The notes under the pieces are model-generated. The model searched no databases. It saw only the letters and a list, made by a program, of their open reading frames with translations, and had not been told where the DNA came from. From the NCBI GenBank assembly GCA_002364615.1, contig DEYP01000030.1:1-64000 (forward strand): a DNA stretch of 64,000 nucleotides, in the 5' to 3' direction. Position 1 is the first letter of the stretch. Every line of letters starts with the position of its first letter. Below, one piece after another: positions 10,601-17,952 of this stretch. The position numbers were made by a program, and so were the translations under genes. This DNA is from Arsukibacterium sp. UBA3155. GTDB taxonomy: Bacteria; Pseudomonadota; Gammaproteobacteria; Enterobacterales; Alteromonadaceae.

Positions 10601-10904
10601 GGGCACCACCATCGGCACCCGTACCTGGGGTGGTTTAATTGGTATTTCTACCAATCCACCGATGATCGACGGTGGCTTTCACGTAGTACCGTTTTTCCGC
10701 TTCTACACCCCGGACGGCGAGTGGCGCGTAGAGAACGAAGGTGTGGCGCCGGATATTGAGGTTGAACTGGATCCGATAGCGGTTAATAAAGGCATCGATG
10801 TGCAGTTAAACCGGGCTATTGAGCATACTTTAAAAGAGCTGAAAGCCAACCCGCCCAAAGATCACAGTAAGGCACCGGCCATGCCGACCAAGCTGGGTTT
10901 GTAA
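7638..10904 (+). CDS. Tricorn-like S41 family peptidase, periplasmic
   Basis: Large protease of 1088 aa. The chosen ATG follows AGGGGA and gives a proper Sec signal peptide (MFKPKKLAMLCCIGLGLSAT, cleavage near AVA-ND). Domains in order: WD40/PD40-type beta-propeller repeats containing FSPDG and WSPDG motifs (about 40-560), a Lys/Asp-rich linker, the tricorn core C1 helical domain (about 690-760), a PDZ domain (about 790-860), and the S41 catalytic domain. Active-site-like motifs include QVGHNRIGGGD (His) and DAGSGGDFLPWAF with the nucleophile Ser near residue 972, plus DERKNGGGQ. Archaeal tricorn degrades oligopeptides from the proteasome; the exported bacterial form probably digests peptides in the periplasm. 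Closed by a strong terminator. Confidence 0.92.
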   Translation: MFKPKKLAMLCCIGLGLSATAAVANDGTRLLQQPDISANQLAFVYGGDIWLTDRNGQNPRQLTSHPASEFAPKFSPDGNWLAFSASYDNNTDVYVMPASGGPASRLTFHPDADTVNGWSPDGKSIVFASNREIANSRSNQLYTISVEGGYPEKLMEAVAYEGQLSDNGKKLAYRPNNMAYSGASGWRLHRGGSTPPVWIIDLEKQQLEKIPHPNANEFNPFWLGDTVYFLSDRDNTAVNLFQYRDKQVKQLTNNTDWDLRSAAGHDNSIVYEAGGFLHQFDVNSGQSKPINISITTQSAQKRPQWKDASKTLTSARLSTTGQRVIVSARGDIFTVPVEDGSSRNLTQTSGVREFDGLWSPDATKLAYISDAGNKHQLVLENQDGLSEPEVFALADTGYFNLLSFSPDGNLIVYHDNHLNLYAFNLKTKRSQKLDTSLRRTDFNVSFSPDSRYLAYTVSGANYFSQIKLFDFQNNKATQITDGMSEANDPVFTQDYLYFTASVNSGPSQVGLDLSTQERPLRKAIYAYVLASDGKSPLLPKSGDEPAKATAKKDDKKSKDEDKPAVKPVKLDLNGLQNRIVALPIAERNYDSLSVADDGALFYLERTQPGISNELPGSDSRNSATLYRFDFEEKKAEAVTQDIASYSLSDDGKKMLLLSVPNKLQVADTKAKPEPKAVSMAEVRSFVEPAKEWQQIFDDAWRMQKEFFYDAKLHGINWQAIYDKYQPMLKHVQRREDLNDVLVQMIAELQVGHNRIGGGDVHQESSSKVGLLGADFVINNGKYQFKTVYTGDRWSPFLNAPLNVPGASAKAGDYLLAINGEQLTASDNVFALLDNTQGKQVVLSISDDARGKNQRNITVEPVASENQLRLWHWVEQNRKLVADKTDGKVAYVYLPNTADGGFYFFNRMFFAQTDKPAVILDERKNGGGQAANYITEILARPFLSGWKDRDGLIFTTPGAGIYGPKTMLIDQDAGSGGDFLPWAFKRLNLGTTIGTRTWGGLIGISTNPPMIDGGFHVVPFFRFYTPDGEWRVENEGVAPDIEVELDPIAVNKGIDVQLNRAIEHTLKELKANPPKDHSKAPAMPTKLGL

Positions 10905-10920
10905 TCTTTAACATCTAGTC

Positions 10921-10951
10921 AAAAAACCGCTGCCTGGCAGCGGTTTTTTTA
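10921..10951. terminator. Bidirectional rho-independent terminator
   Basis: An A-run, the stem CCGCTGCC/GGCAGCGG and a run of seven T. It lies between the convergent tricorn-like protease and VOC genes and has an A/T tract on both sides, so it can serve both strands. Confidence 0.9.
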
Positions 10952-10958
10952 TCCGGTT

Positions 10959-11381
10959 TTAGCGGTCCTGGTTTAAATTCCGCTCGGCCGGGTGATCACT
11001 TAAATATTCAACAAACTCCACTTCAAAGCCGGCCGGGTCCACAAAGTAGATGTTTTTCCGAAACGGCTCATCAGCACCCGTTTTGGCAATGGCATAACCG
11101 GCATTATTCAGCCGGGCAATCACCCCATCCAGGTTAGTCGTCACATAAGCAAAATGAGCAAAACCGACGCTGTGCCCAGCCAACTCGCGATTGTTACCTT
11201 CACCGTGATCGCTTAGTGCCAGATAGTGATAATCGTCGCCAAAGTGCAGCCATTTTCGCGGCTTGCCATACCATTCCCCTTCGCCTTCATCCCTAATGCG
11301 CCAGTGTGGAAAAGCTGCGCGGTAAAACTGCAGCATCGCATCGATATCGGCTACTACCAGATTAACGTGTTCTAAATACAT
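10959..11381 (-). CDS. VOC/glyoxalase-family protein under a SoxR box
   Basis: Vicinal-oxygen-chelate (glyoxalase/bleomycin resistance/dioxygenase) protein, 140 aa. Two beta-alpha-beta-beta-beta halves are recognisable: MYLEHVNLVVADIDAMLQFY opens the first and VGFAHFAYVTTNLDGVIARL the second. The ending YFVDPAGFEVEFVEYL is typical and supplies a metal-ligand Glu. The His in EHVNLVV is the other likely ligand. Substrate unknown: candidates are a reactive aldehyde adduct or a redox-active small molecule. AAGGAG lies seven bases before the ATG. It is divergent from soxR and its promoter contains a canonical SoxR box, so it is probably the direct target of the neighbouring sensor. Confidence 0.85.
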   Translation of the reverse strand: MYLEHVNLVVADIDAMLQFYRAAFPHWRIRDEGEGEWYGKPRKWLHFGDDYHYLALSDHGEGNNRELAGHSVGFAHFAYVTTNLDGVIARLNNAGYAIAKTGADEPFRKNIYFVDPAGFEVEFVEYLSDHPAERNLNQDR

Positions 11382-11411
11382 AGCTTGTCTCCTTGCATTA
11401 ATTCGACCGGC

Positions 11412-11442
11412 AGGTTAAAACCTCAACCTAAGTTGAGGTAAA
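11412..11442 (-). promoter_or_regulatory. SoxR box in a long-spacer promoter
   Basis: The 18-bp near-palindrome CCTCAACCTAAGTTGAGG (11421-11438) closely matches the E. coli soxS operator CCTCAAGTTAACTTGAGG. On the minus strand it sits between a -35 TTTACC (11437-11442) and a -10 TAACCT (11412-11417) with a 19-bp spacer, the over-long spacing that MerR-family activators correct by DNA distortion. The predicted start point is about 25 bp before the VOC gene's ATG. It may also affect soxR on the other strand. Confidence 0.9.
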
Positions 11443-11483
11443 GTGTTTTTTTAGGGTTGGCGAAAAAAAATTTCGGAGCAGAA

Positions 11484-11942
11484 ATGGCAGAGGCAACATG
11501 GAGTGTCGGGCGGGTGGCGAAGCGTTGTGGTGTTAAGGTAAGCACCTTGCACTTTTACGAGCAAAAGGGTCTGATTAAAAGCTGGCGTAATAACGGCAAT
11601 CAGCGCCGTTACAAACCCGAGGTACTGCGGCGTATTTCAATCATTAAAGCCGCTCAGAAACTGGGCATCAGCCTGGATGAAGTAAAGCAGGCCTTTTTGT
11701 CGCTGCCGGATAACCGCACCCCCACCACCGAAGACTGGCAATTGCTATCGACTAACTGGCAGCAAATGCTTGATGCCAGAATTAGCTATATGCAAAAACT
11801 CCGTGACCAGCTCACCGGCTGCATTGGTTGTGGCTGTTTAAGCATGAACAGCTGCCCGCTGTATAACCCGGACGATATATTGGCAGCGAAAGGTAACGGC
11901 CCGGTACTGTTGGATCAGTCATCAGCACAGCATCAGACTTAG
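11484..11942 (+). CDS. soxR: Redox-sensitive transcriptional activator SoxR
   Basis: MerR-family regulator with a [2Fe-2S] redox sensor, 152 aa from this start (E. coli SoxR is 154 aa). An N-terminal winged HTH (WSVGRVAKRCGVKVSTLHFYEQKGLI) is followed by a dimerisation helix and the cluster-binding motif CIGCGCLSMNSC, which keeps the C-x2-C-x-C-x5-C pattern exactly. Oxidation of the cluster by superoxide or redox-cycling compounds activates transcription. A TTG start at 11457 is possible in frame, but the GGAG at 11475-11478 fits ATG 11484. No soxS is visible; the divergent VOC gene is the obvious target, as in non-enteric bacteria where SoxR controls enzyme genes directly. Confidence 0.95.
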   Translation: MAEATWSVGRVAKRCGVKVSTLHFYEQKGLIKSWRNNGNQRRYKPEVLRRISIIKAAQKLGISLDEVKQAFLSLPDNRTPTTEDWQLLSTNWQQMLDARISYMQKLRDQLTGCIGCGCLSMNSCPLYNPDDILAAKGNGPVLLDQSSAQHQT

Positions 11943-12179
11943 TGTTGCCCTAAGGCAGATACGTCAGGGTCTTTTACAAATTCTATTTTCCCCAAACAAT
12001 CTAAAGTAGTAAGTGCTTGTATAAAAAGCGTATTACTAATACGGTTTAAATCTTGCTTAGTTTTTAAGCAGCTACCTTAACACCCTTGCTAAAGCAGTAC
12101 CTGTAGCTTATCCATTCCTGCCATGTCGTAACTGGTGAGAATAACGCATACGTTGTATCGTTAATGTTAAGGAATATCT
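11943..12179. other. Intergenic region between soxR and PEP-CTERM-like gene
   Basis: About 240 bp, visibly AT-richer than the flanking genes. It includes a short dyad around 12028-12041 (GTATTACTAATAC). I looked for a sigma-54 -24/-12 element, known upstream of some PEP-CTERM genes, and did not find a convincing one. No ORF or RNA gene recognised. Confidence 0.4.
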
Positions 12180-13175
12180 ATGTCTACAAAACTAAAACTA
12201 CTTACCCTGCCATTGTTAGCGTTGTTTTTGTTTGCCCAGTTTGCCGAAGCAACGCTGGTCAGGTCTGGCGGCAGAGGCGACGCTAGCAGAAATTTCTCCC
12301 AGGCTTTTTATTATGTCGATAACCAGTATTTAAATGAAGTGGGTATTATTGAATCAGCCTTTAATTTTGATGCCCCTTTTGCCGCTAACAGTATTTTGCG
12401 CGCCGTCGGCGGTGGCGGCCGTGGTCTAGGTTCCGTGCCGAATGACTGTATTAATGGCTATACCCAGGACGATTTGGATAACTTAGACCAGGAGATAAGC
12501 TTTCTGCAAGACGATTTTAACGACGGCCTGATCACAGAAGCAGAATTTGATGCTGCGGTTGCTGCATTAGAGTTTGCGATTTATGGCGAGCCTTGTGTAT
12601 GGGAATTTAACCAGGGTGATGCGCTTTCAATGTTTGGCTTTTTCAGCCTGTATTTTGATACGCCGGATATCAGCTACGACGTTAACTGGTTAGTTGATGG
12701 CGTTTCTCTGCCCGGCGATATTAATACCGCTGGTGATCTGGTAACGCCTGACGGTACTATTGAAGAGGGCTGGGTTACCTTAAATACCCCTCCTACTTCT
12801 GCCTTTGCCCCCGGCGATTATATGGCTTATGTAAGTGTTGGCCTTTCTGCCCCGAATGGCCGGTTTTTTATGACCAGTAACCAGCCGGACTATGAAATTG
12901 TATTTGAAGAAAAATGTATCGAAAAACCAAACCCTGATTTTGATCCTGATGCCGGAAATGACCCCTTTATTCAGGTATGTGGCTATACCAATGTCGACAG
13001 AAACGATTCAGAAGTGAATAACCCGACCATGTCGTTTTTCTCTGATGGTGAAATATTGCTTATTCTGCCGGCCATTGACGGCCCGGTAACCGTTAATGCT
13101 CCAGCATCTATTGCGCTGTTTTTAGCAGGCGTATTAACGATGGGCTTAAGAAGACAACGTAAAACCCAAAGCTAA
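12180..13175 (+). CDS. Exported protein with a variant PEP-CTERM sorting tail
   Basis: 331 aa, no recognised catalytic domain. A Sec signal peptide (MSTKLKLLTLPLLALFLFAQ, cleavage near AEA) precedes an acidic, Gly/Asp-rich body with Cys residues near 100, 140, 247 and 267. The last 25 residues have the tripartite architecture of a PEP-CTERM signal: a Pro-containing turn (NAPASIAL), a hydrophobic helix (FLAGVLTMG) and a basic end (LRRQRKTQS). The canonical Pro-Glu-Pro is replaced by Ala-Pro-Ala. Such proteins are processed by an exosortase and released or attached to exopolysaccharide. No exosortase gene is in this window. It is monocistronic and ends in a terminator. Function unknown. Confidence 0.75.
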   Translation: MSTKLKLLTLPLLALFLFAQFAEATLVRSGGRGDASRNFSQAFYYVDNQYLNEVGIIESAFNFDAPFAANSILRAVGGGGRGLGSVPNDCINGYTQDDLDNLDQEISFLQDDFNDGLITEAEFDAAVAALEFAIYGEPCVWEFNQGDALSMFGFFSLYFDTPDISYDVNWLVDGVSLPGDINTAGDLVTPDGTIEEGWVTLNTPPTSAFAPGDYMAYVSVGLSAPNGRFFMTSNQPDYEIVFEEKCIEKPNPDFDPDAGNDPFIQVCGYTNVDRNDSEVNNPTMSFFSDGEILLILPAIDGPVTVNAPASIALFLAGVLTMGLRRQRKTQS

Positions 13176-13193
13176 AGTTTTATAATCTTGAAA

Positions 13194-13232
13194 TAAAAAA
13201 ACAGAACAGGTGAAAACCTGTTTTGTTTTTTT
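13194..13232. terminator. Bidirectional rho-independent terminator
   Basis: A-run, stem AACAGG/CCTGTT, then a T-rich tract. It lies between the convergent PEP-CTERM-like and TPR genes. Confidence 0.85.
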
Positions 13233-13240
13233 ATGCGACA

Positions 13241-15406
13241 TTATTCAGTAAACAACTTTAGCGCCTCGGCTTTTTGCCGGGCCAAATCATCGTCCAGAAA
13301 CTGGATTAACTGCTGAAACTCAGGCTCACCAGCCAGGCTTGCCAGCAACGGATCATACTTAGTCCACCACTCCCGCCAACCTCTTTCGATAGCCTCAGAC
13401 AAAGCATTAATCGCTTTAGCAGATTGCCCCTCCAACGCATAAACGCGAGCAGCCAGATAATGCAGCTCTGAATAAGTGATAGAAGATTGAAGTTGTTCAA
13501 TCATCAGCGTTTTGCATTGTGTAATAAAATCAGCTGCCTTTGCCTCATTCCCCAACTGGCGTTCCGCCCAGGCAACTTCTATTGCCGGCGAACAATATGG
13601 CATACCAAACATATCAGCCGGCTCAATCAGGTTAGATTTCTCAGTTAACAAGTTCAGTGCTTTTTGCTTACTACCAAACATAGAGTGATACCAGGCAACT
13701 TCAAAAGCAATCCAATAATCATCAGGATTGCTCGCCAGCTTAAACTCCATACTTTCAAATAATGCTGTAAAATTTCTGTCAGAAAGCAACATATTTTCAT
13801 GGTGTGTCTCAATAAGTTGCTGCCACGTAGGATCCGATGCTTTATTTTTAACTTCGTCTAATAATCCCAACTCTAGCATCGCAAAAAAAAGTCTGCTCAC
13901 CAATGTCTGATTCTCTGGAGACACCGTTACTGCCTTCTGAATTTCCGCAATAACACCGACTAAATTGCCCTGACTAAAATAGATATCAGCCAAACCCTGA
14001 TAGGGAAACGGTGACTGGGGGAAATCCAATTGCATTTGTTTAAAAATAGCCGCAGCCTCGTCAAAACGACCAGCCCGGCTTAATGCCCAACCTAAATTAT
14101 AAGTATTGGTCTGAAATAATGGATCAAGTTGTTCGGCCTGTTCTAAAGCTTGTAATGATTCATCAAAACGCTGCAGAGAATTTAATGCCAGAAACTTCCA
14201 CATATAGGCAATCGCCAGGCTGGGGTTCAACTCAATCGCTCTATCGTAATCAGCAATGGCCTTGGTTAAATCTCCCTGAATAGCTGAAATTAAGCCCAAT
14301 ACGGCATGAGCCTCAGCCAGTCCGGGTTGGCGGGCTAGCGCTTTATCAATATTCTGTTGCGCTAAACTGGCTGCAATATCCGTTTTTATTACACCAAAGC
14401 CTGCCTCACCTGAGCCTCCCTCAGCCATTAAAATTAGGGTATCCGCCAGCCCGACATAGCCTCTGGCATACTCAGGGTCCAGTGCTACCGCTTGCTCAAA
14501 TAACTGGCGGGCTTGCTGCATCGCTTCGGTGGTTTGTTTGCGGTACTGCTCACGGCCTTTTAAGTACAGCACATAAGCATCGGCATTGCGGGTACTGGCC
14601 AGGTTGTTAAAACTGCCGGCCTCTGCATATTTATCCTGTAGCGTATTGACTACCGAGCGGCCAATTTCCTGTTCTAGCTCAGCAACAGCAGCGAGATCGC
14701 GGGCATAAGTATTGCTCCAGAGGGTGTTGCCACTGTTAACATCCAGCAACTGTACCCGCACATTCAGCCGCTGACCTATGGCCTTAACGCTGCCGGTCAG
14801 CACGGTATCAACCTGTAAACGCTGACCAATTTGCTGCGCGGTTAAGCCCTGCTCGCTTAAAAACTGGCTGGAGCGCGAGGCCGATACTTTAAAATTGGCA
14901 GCACTACCCAGCAAGCTGGTCATCTCTTCTGCTAAGCCGAGCGCTAAATAGGCTTGATCCTGCGCCGCGCTGTCATCACTAAACGGCAATACCGCAATAG
15001 TGCTGGTACCAGCCTGGCTGGCGGCAGTTGCGGCCTGTTGCTTTGTCAGCTGTTGCTGCGCAAGCACGCCATAGTACTCAACACCAACATAGCTACTAAC
15101 CAGCATAACCAAAACTAAACCGGCCCATTGACGGCTACCCGGCGCGGCAGCGGGCTTGTCTTGTTCATTAACACTTGCCGTGCGTGTTATGCCGCCAAAG
15201 CTAATATCACAGTACCAGGCGAGGTAGATAACCAGTGGCAGGCTGCAAAGTAGCAGCACAAACAGCGCTGAGCCCAGCAACGGGTTAAGTGCCAGCGTAC
15301 TGGTTAACACCGAAATAATTTGCAGCAGTAACCAGCTTAACCCCAGATACACCAGTATCGATTTAACCACAGCACGGCGCTTTAGCTCGCTAAGAAAGGT
15401 TTTCAA
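13241..15406 (-). CDS. TolB-like/TPR inner-membrane protein (long paralogue)
   Basis: About 721 aa. An N-terminal module begins FLSELKRRAVVKS and has two membrane helices (SILVYLGLSWLLLQIISVL; LFVLLLCSLPLVIYLAWY). A third helix lies near residue 100. Next comes a TolB-N/FlgO-like domain (SIAVLPFSDDSAAQDQAYLALGLAEEMTSLL ... VDTVLTGSVKAIGQRLNVRVQLLD, split here only for display) and then many TPR repeats to the end. This is the architecture of adenylate-cyclase-like TPR proteins without the cyclase domain; function unknown, probably a scaffold or sensor. The frame is open to a TTG at 15469, but the paralogue at 38554 begins just before FLSELRRR, so TTG 15406 is preferred; the ribosome site is weak for both. 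It has about 230 C-terminal residues that the paralogue lacks. Confidence 0.75.
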   Translation of the reverse strand: MKTFLSELKRRAVVKSILVYLGLSWLLLQIISVLTSTLALNPLLGSALFVLLLCSLPLVIYLAWYCDISFGGITRTASVNEQDKPAAAPGSRQWAGLVLVMLVSSYVGVEYYGVLAQQQLTKQQAATAASQAGTSTIAVLPFSDDSAAQDQAYLALGLAEEMTSLLGSAANFKVSASRSSQFLSEQGLTAQQIGQRLQVDTVLTGSVKAIGQRLNVRVQLLDVNSGNTLWSNTYARDLAAVAELEQEIGRSVVNTLQDKYAEAGSFNNLASTRNADAYVLYLKGREQYRKQTTEAMQQARQLFEQAVALDPEYARGYVGLADTLILMAEGGSGEAGFGVIKTDIAASLAQQNIDKALARQPGLAEAHAVLGLISAIQGDLTKAIADYDRAIELNPSLAIAYMWKFLALNSLQRFDESLQALEQAEQLDPLFQTNTYNLGWALSRAGRFDEAAAIFKQMQLDFPQSPFPYQGLADIYFSQGNLVGVIAEIQKAVTVSPENQTLVSRLFFAMLELGLLDEVKNKASDPTWQQLIETHHENMLLSDRNFTALFESMEFKLASNPDDYWIAFEVAWYHSMFGSKQKALNLLTEKSNLIEPADMFGMPYCSPAIEVAWAERQLGNEAKAADFITQCKTLMIEQLQSSITYSELHYLAARVYALEGQSAKAINALSEAIERGWREWWTKYDPLLASLAGEPEFQQLIQFLDDDLARQKAEALKLFTE

Positions 15407-15548
15407 AATAGGATAGACTTTAGAGGCATCGAATATATAGAGCCTAGTCAACAACAGGTATTTACACAACAGCCCCAGCGGTGCTGGGCCGTGTTTGACC
15501 GAACTTCAACGGCCCCGCCACAAGTGAAAACCGTAATTCACCACAAAA

Positions 15549-15566
15549 AATGGACAACTGTTCACT
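15549..15566. promoter_or_regulatory. Putative TetR-type operator, copy 1 (desaturase operon)
   Basis: AATGGACAACTGTTCACT is an imperfect dyad. It shares the core ACAACTGT and outer TG/C-CT positions with the dyad at 15676-15693. Both lie in the same 328-bp non-coding region (15407-15734), which otherwise holds AT-rich promoter-like sequence and no recognised gene. Confidence 0.6.
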
Positions 15567-15675
15567 GAACTCGATTTCAACTCCATTCAAAATTAAAATT
15601 TAATTATATAATTTCATTAACTTATAAAAATTAAAAAGCAGAAAACAAAAACAAACTGGCCAAACCAGATATTTT

Positions 15676-15693
15676 AGTGTACAACTGTGCGCT
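15676..15693. promoter_or_regulatory. Putative TetR-type operator, copy 2 (desaturase operon)
   Basis: AGTGTACAACTGTGCGCT: each mismatch between the two half-sites is a purine/purine or pyrimidine/pyrimidine change, giving AGYGYACARYTGTRCRCT. It lies 42 bp before the reductase start, a position suited to repression. By analogy with DesT control of Pseudomonas desCB, a TetR-family acyl-CoA sensor is likely; none is encoded in the window. Confidence 0.65.
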
Positions 15694-15734
15694 GAAATTT
15701 AGTAGTAACCTTTAACGGAAAGCAGATAAGCCAC

Positions 15735-16826
15735 GTGAAGCCTTTTTTTACCCGCCTTTGGCGCAATTTTTGTTTAATGCTGGCAAACCAGCCGTCATTA
15801 ACCTTGTACTTGCTGCCGCTACTGCAACGGCTATGGCCCGGCTTTTTACCCGGACTTTACCGGGCAAGCCTTTTAAGCCAGCAATGGCAAACACCTGATA
15901 TGCTGTTACTCACCCTTAAGGTGTCGGGCCGCTGGCCGGGCTTTGTACCAGGCCAGCATATTGTATTAACCCTTAAGCATAATGGTCGCTACCTGAGCCG
16001 ACCATTTAGTATTTGTTCGTCGCTCAAACGGTGGCAAAGCCAGCGCCAAATACAACTTTGCTGCAAAATAAACAGCATTGGCGAATTTACTCCGCTGTTG
16101 GCGCAATTACCTGACAACAGCTTACTGAATATTAGCCAGGCGCAAGGTGATTTTTACTGGCAGCAACCTGCCCTGCCAGCGGTATTTATTGCTGCCGGCT
16201 CCGGTATTACCCCTATTGCGGCCATGTTGCTAAGCCAGCGTCACTGGCTGGCGCCGGTCAGTTTGTATTACCGGGTGCGGGGCCAAGAGAACGCCGCCTT
16301 ATTAAGCGAGCTTGAGCAGCTTGCTGCCAGACAGCCATTATTTAGCCTGCAACTATCAGACAGCTGCACTACCCCCTCGGCAACCCTGCAACAGCAGGTT
16401 ATTGCCAATGCGGCTAGTAAACAATTTTTCCTGTGCGGGCCAGCAGCTTTTATGGCGCAGATCCGCGCCGCACTGGTTAGCAGTGGCGTAGATGCAGCGA
16501 GTATTCAGCAAGAACAATTTGGTTTGGCCATGCCAGCATTGCCAACAGTTACCAGCGATTCGCCCACACTCACCGGGCATTTTATCCGCGCCGGTATCAG
16601 TAAAGCGGTAACACTGAACCCGCAACAAAGCCTTTTGCAAAACGCCGAACAGCATCAACTTAGCCCGCAATTTGGTTGTCGCATTGGCGTCTGCTTTCAG
16701 TGCGTCTGCGACAAAGTCTCCGGCCAGGTGCGTGATATTCGAACGGGTAGCCTCAGTGGCCATGGCGTTGAGCAAATTCAGCTGTGTGTCAGCCAGCCGG
16801 TAACCGAATTAGTGATTAAGCTGTAA
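15735..16826 (+). CDS. Ferredoxin/flavodoxin reductase partner of fatty-acid desaturase (DesC-like)
   Basis: 363-aa oxidoreductase. An FAD-binding beta-barrel (about 50-150, with RPFSICSS, the RxYS-type flavin motif) is followed by an NAD(P)H-binding domain (AAGSGITPIAAML, FLCGPAAFM) and a C-terminal plant-type [2Fe-2S] ferredoxin domain (FGCRIGVCFQCVC ... LC). This is a self-contained electron chain from NAD(P)H to an oxygenase or desaturase. Translation starts at GTG 15735. The stop lies only 11 bp before the desaturase ATG, so the two form an operon equivalent to Pseudomonas desCB. Twin dyads upstream suggest repression responsive to fatty-acid state. Confidence 0.88.
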   Translation: MKPFFTRLWRNFCLMLANQPSLTLYLLPLLQRLWPGFLPGLYRASLLSQQWQTPDMLLLTLKVSGRWPGFVPGQHIVLTLKHNGRYLSRPFSICSSLKRWQSQRQIQLCCKINSIGEFTPLLAQLPDNSLLNISQAQGDFYWQQPALPAVFIAAGSGITPIAAMLLSQRHWLAPVSLYYRVRGQENAALLSELEQLAARQPLFSLQLSDSCTTPSATLQQQVIANAASKQFFLCGPAAFMAQIRAALVSSGVDAASIQQEQFGLAMPALPTVTSDSPTLTGHFIRAGISKAVTLNPQQSLLQNAEQHQLSPQFGCRIGVCFQCVCDKVSGQVRDIRTGSLSGHGVEQIQLCVSQPVTELVIKL

Positions 16827-16837
16827 CAGGAGCTGTG

Positions 16838-17926
16838 ATGAAACTTTCCACCGAGCAATTTAACGCACTGGAGCAAGCGCTCAACGGCGTGAAACATCAG
16901 GTAAAACAGCAATTGGGTGATGCCGATGCGCGTTATATCCGCCGGGTTTTTCTGGTGCAGCGGCTAAGCGCGCTAAGCGGGCGTGTATTAATGGTGCTGG
17001 GCTTTATTACGCCGTGGCTGTGGCTGTTAGGCGTGCTGCTACTGGCCCTGGCTAAAATTCTCGATAATATGGAAATTGGCCACAATGTGCTGCATGGTCA
17101 GTATGACTGGATGAACGATCCGGTACTGCATTCCAAACGCTTTGAGTGGGACATTGCCTGTGATGCCGGCTCGTGGCAGCGTACGCATAACTTTGAACAC
17201 CACACTTACACCAATATTATTGGCAAAGATCGTGACTTTGGTTATGGCTTGCTACGCTTAAGTAATGATTTTCGCTGGCGATTGCGTAACCTGTGGCAAG
17301 GCGGCACTTACCTTGTGCTAAGTATGCTATTTCAGTGGGGTGTGTCGTATCACGAGCTGGCGGCGCAGCGGGTGTTTGCTGGTAACAAAAAAGCAGACCG
17401 TCATTCTCAGGTTACTGACAGCCAGTTAAAAAAAGCTTTTTTTGGTAAAGGCGCCAGGCAGCTGCTGAAAGACTATCTGTTTTTCCCGTTAATTGCCGGG
17501 CCAATGTGGTTGTGGGTATTAACGGGTAATTTACTGGCTAATCTTATCCGTAATTTGTGGACGTCGACGGTTATTTTTTGTGGCCATTTTACCAAAGAGG
17601 TGCAGGTGTTCAGTGCTGCAGAGTGCGAGGGCGAAAGCCGGGGCCAGTGGTATTATCGCCAGATGCTGGGCTCATCTAATTTTACCGGCCCGACCTGGCT
17701 GCATATTTTAACCGGTCATCTAAGCTGCCAGATTGAGCATCACTTATTTCCGGACATTCCGGCCAGGCATTACCCTGCGATGGCAAAGCAAGTGCAGGCA
17801 ATTGCTGAAGAATTTGCAATTCCGTATAACAGCGGCAGCTTTATACGCCAGTACAGCACGGTATTCTGGCGTATTCTGCGCTACTCATTGCCGGGCGGGA
17901 AAACCGCGCTAAAGCTAACATCATAA
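16838..17926 (+). CDS. Membrane fatty-acid desaturase (DesB-like)
   Basis: Di-iron membrane desaturase, 362 aa. The three His boxes are present: HNVLH (HxxxH), HNFEHH (HxxHH) and QIEHHLF (QxxHH), separated by hydrophobic segments near residues 45-80 and 215-240. It introduces a cis double bond into acyl chains, using electrons from the upstream reductase, and so tunes membrane fluidity. A GTG at 16835 directly precedes ATG 16838; AGGAG at 16828-16832 is better spaced for the ATG. Regioselectivity cannot be read from the sequence, but the operon arrangement points to the acyl-CoA DesB type. Confidence 0.9.
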   Translation: MKLSTEQFNALEQALNGVKHQVKQQLGDADARYIRRVFLVQRLSALSGRVLMVLGFITPWLWLLGVLLLALAKILDNMEIGHNVLHGQYDWMNDPVLHSKRFEWDIACDAGSWQRTHNFEHHTYTNIIGKDRDFGYGLLRLSNDFRWRLRNLWQGGTYLVLSMLFQWGVSYHELAAQRVFAGNKKADRHSQVTDSQLKKAFFGKGARQLLKDYLFFPLIAGPMWLWVLTGNLLANLIRNLWTSTVIFCGHFTKEVQVFSAAECEGESRGQWYYRQMLGSSNFTGPTWLHILTGHLSCQIEHHLFPDIPARHYPAMAKQVQAIAEEFAIPYNSGSFIRQYSTVFWRILRYSLPGGKTALKLTS

Positions 17927-17952
17927 TCTGCCAAAGGGTGCAGCTAAGCCCT

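Noticed and set aside
12028-12180. Sigma-54 promoter before the PEP-CTERM-like gene
   Set aside because: No GG-N10-GC pair with the TGGCAC/TTGC context was found.
16356-16775. 139-codon open frame antisense to the reductase gene
   Set aside because: It lies fully inside a gene with strong domain evidence, has no recognisable motifs and reads as a GC-skew shadow.
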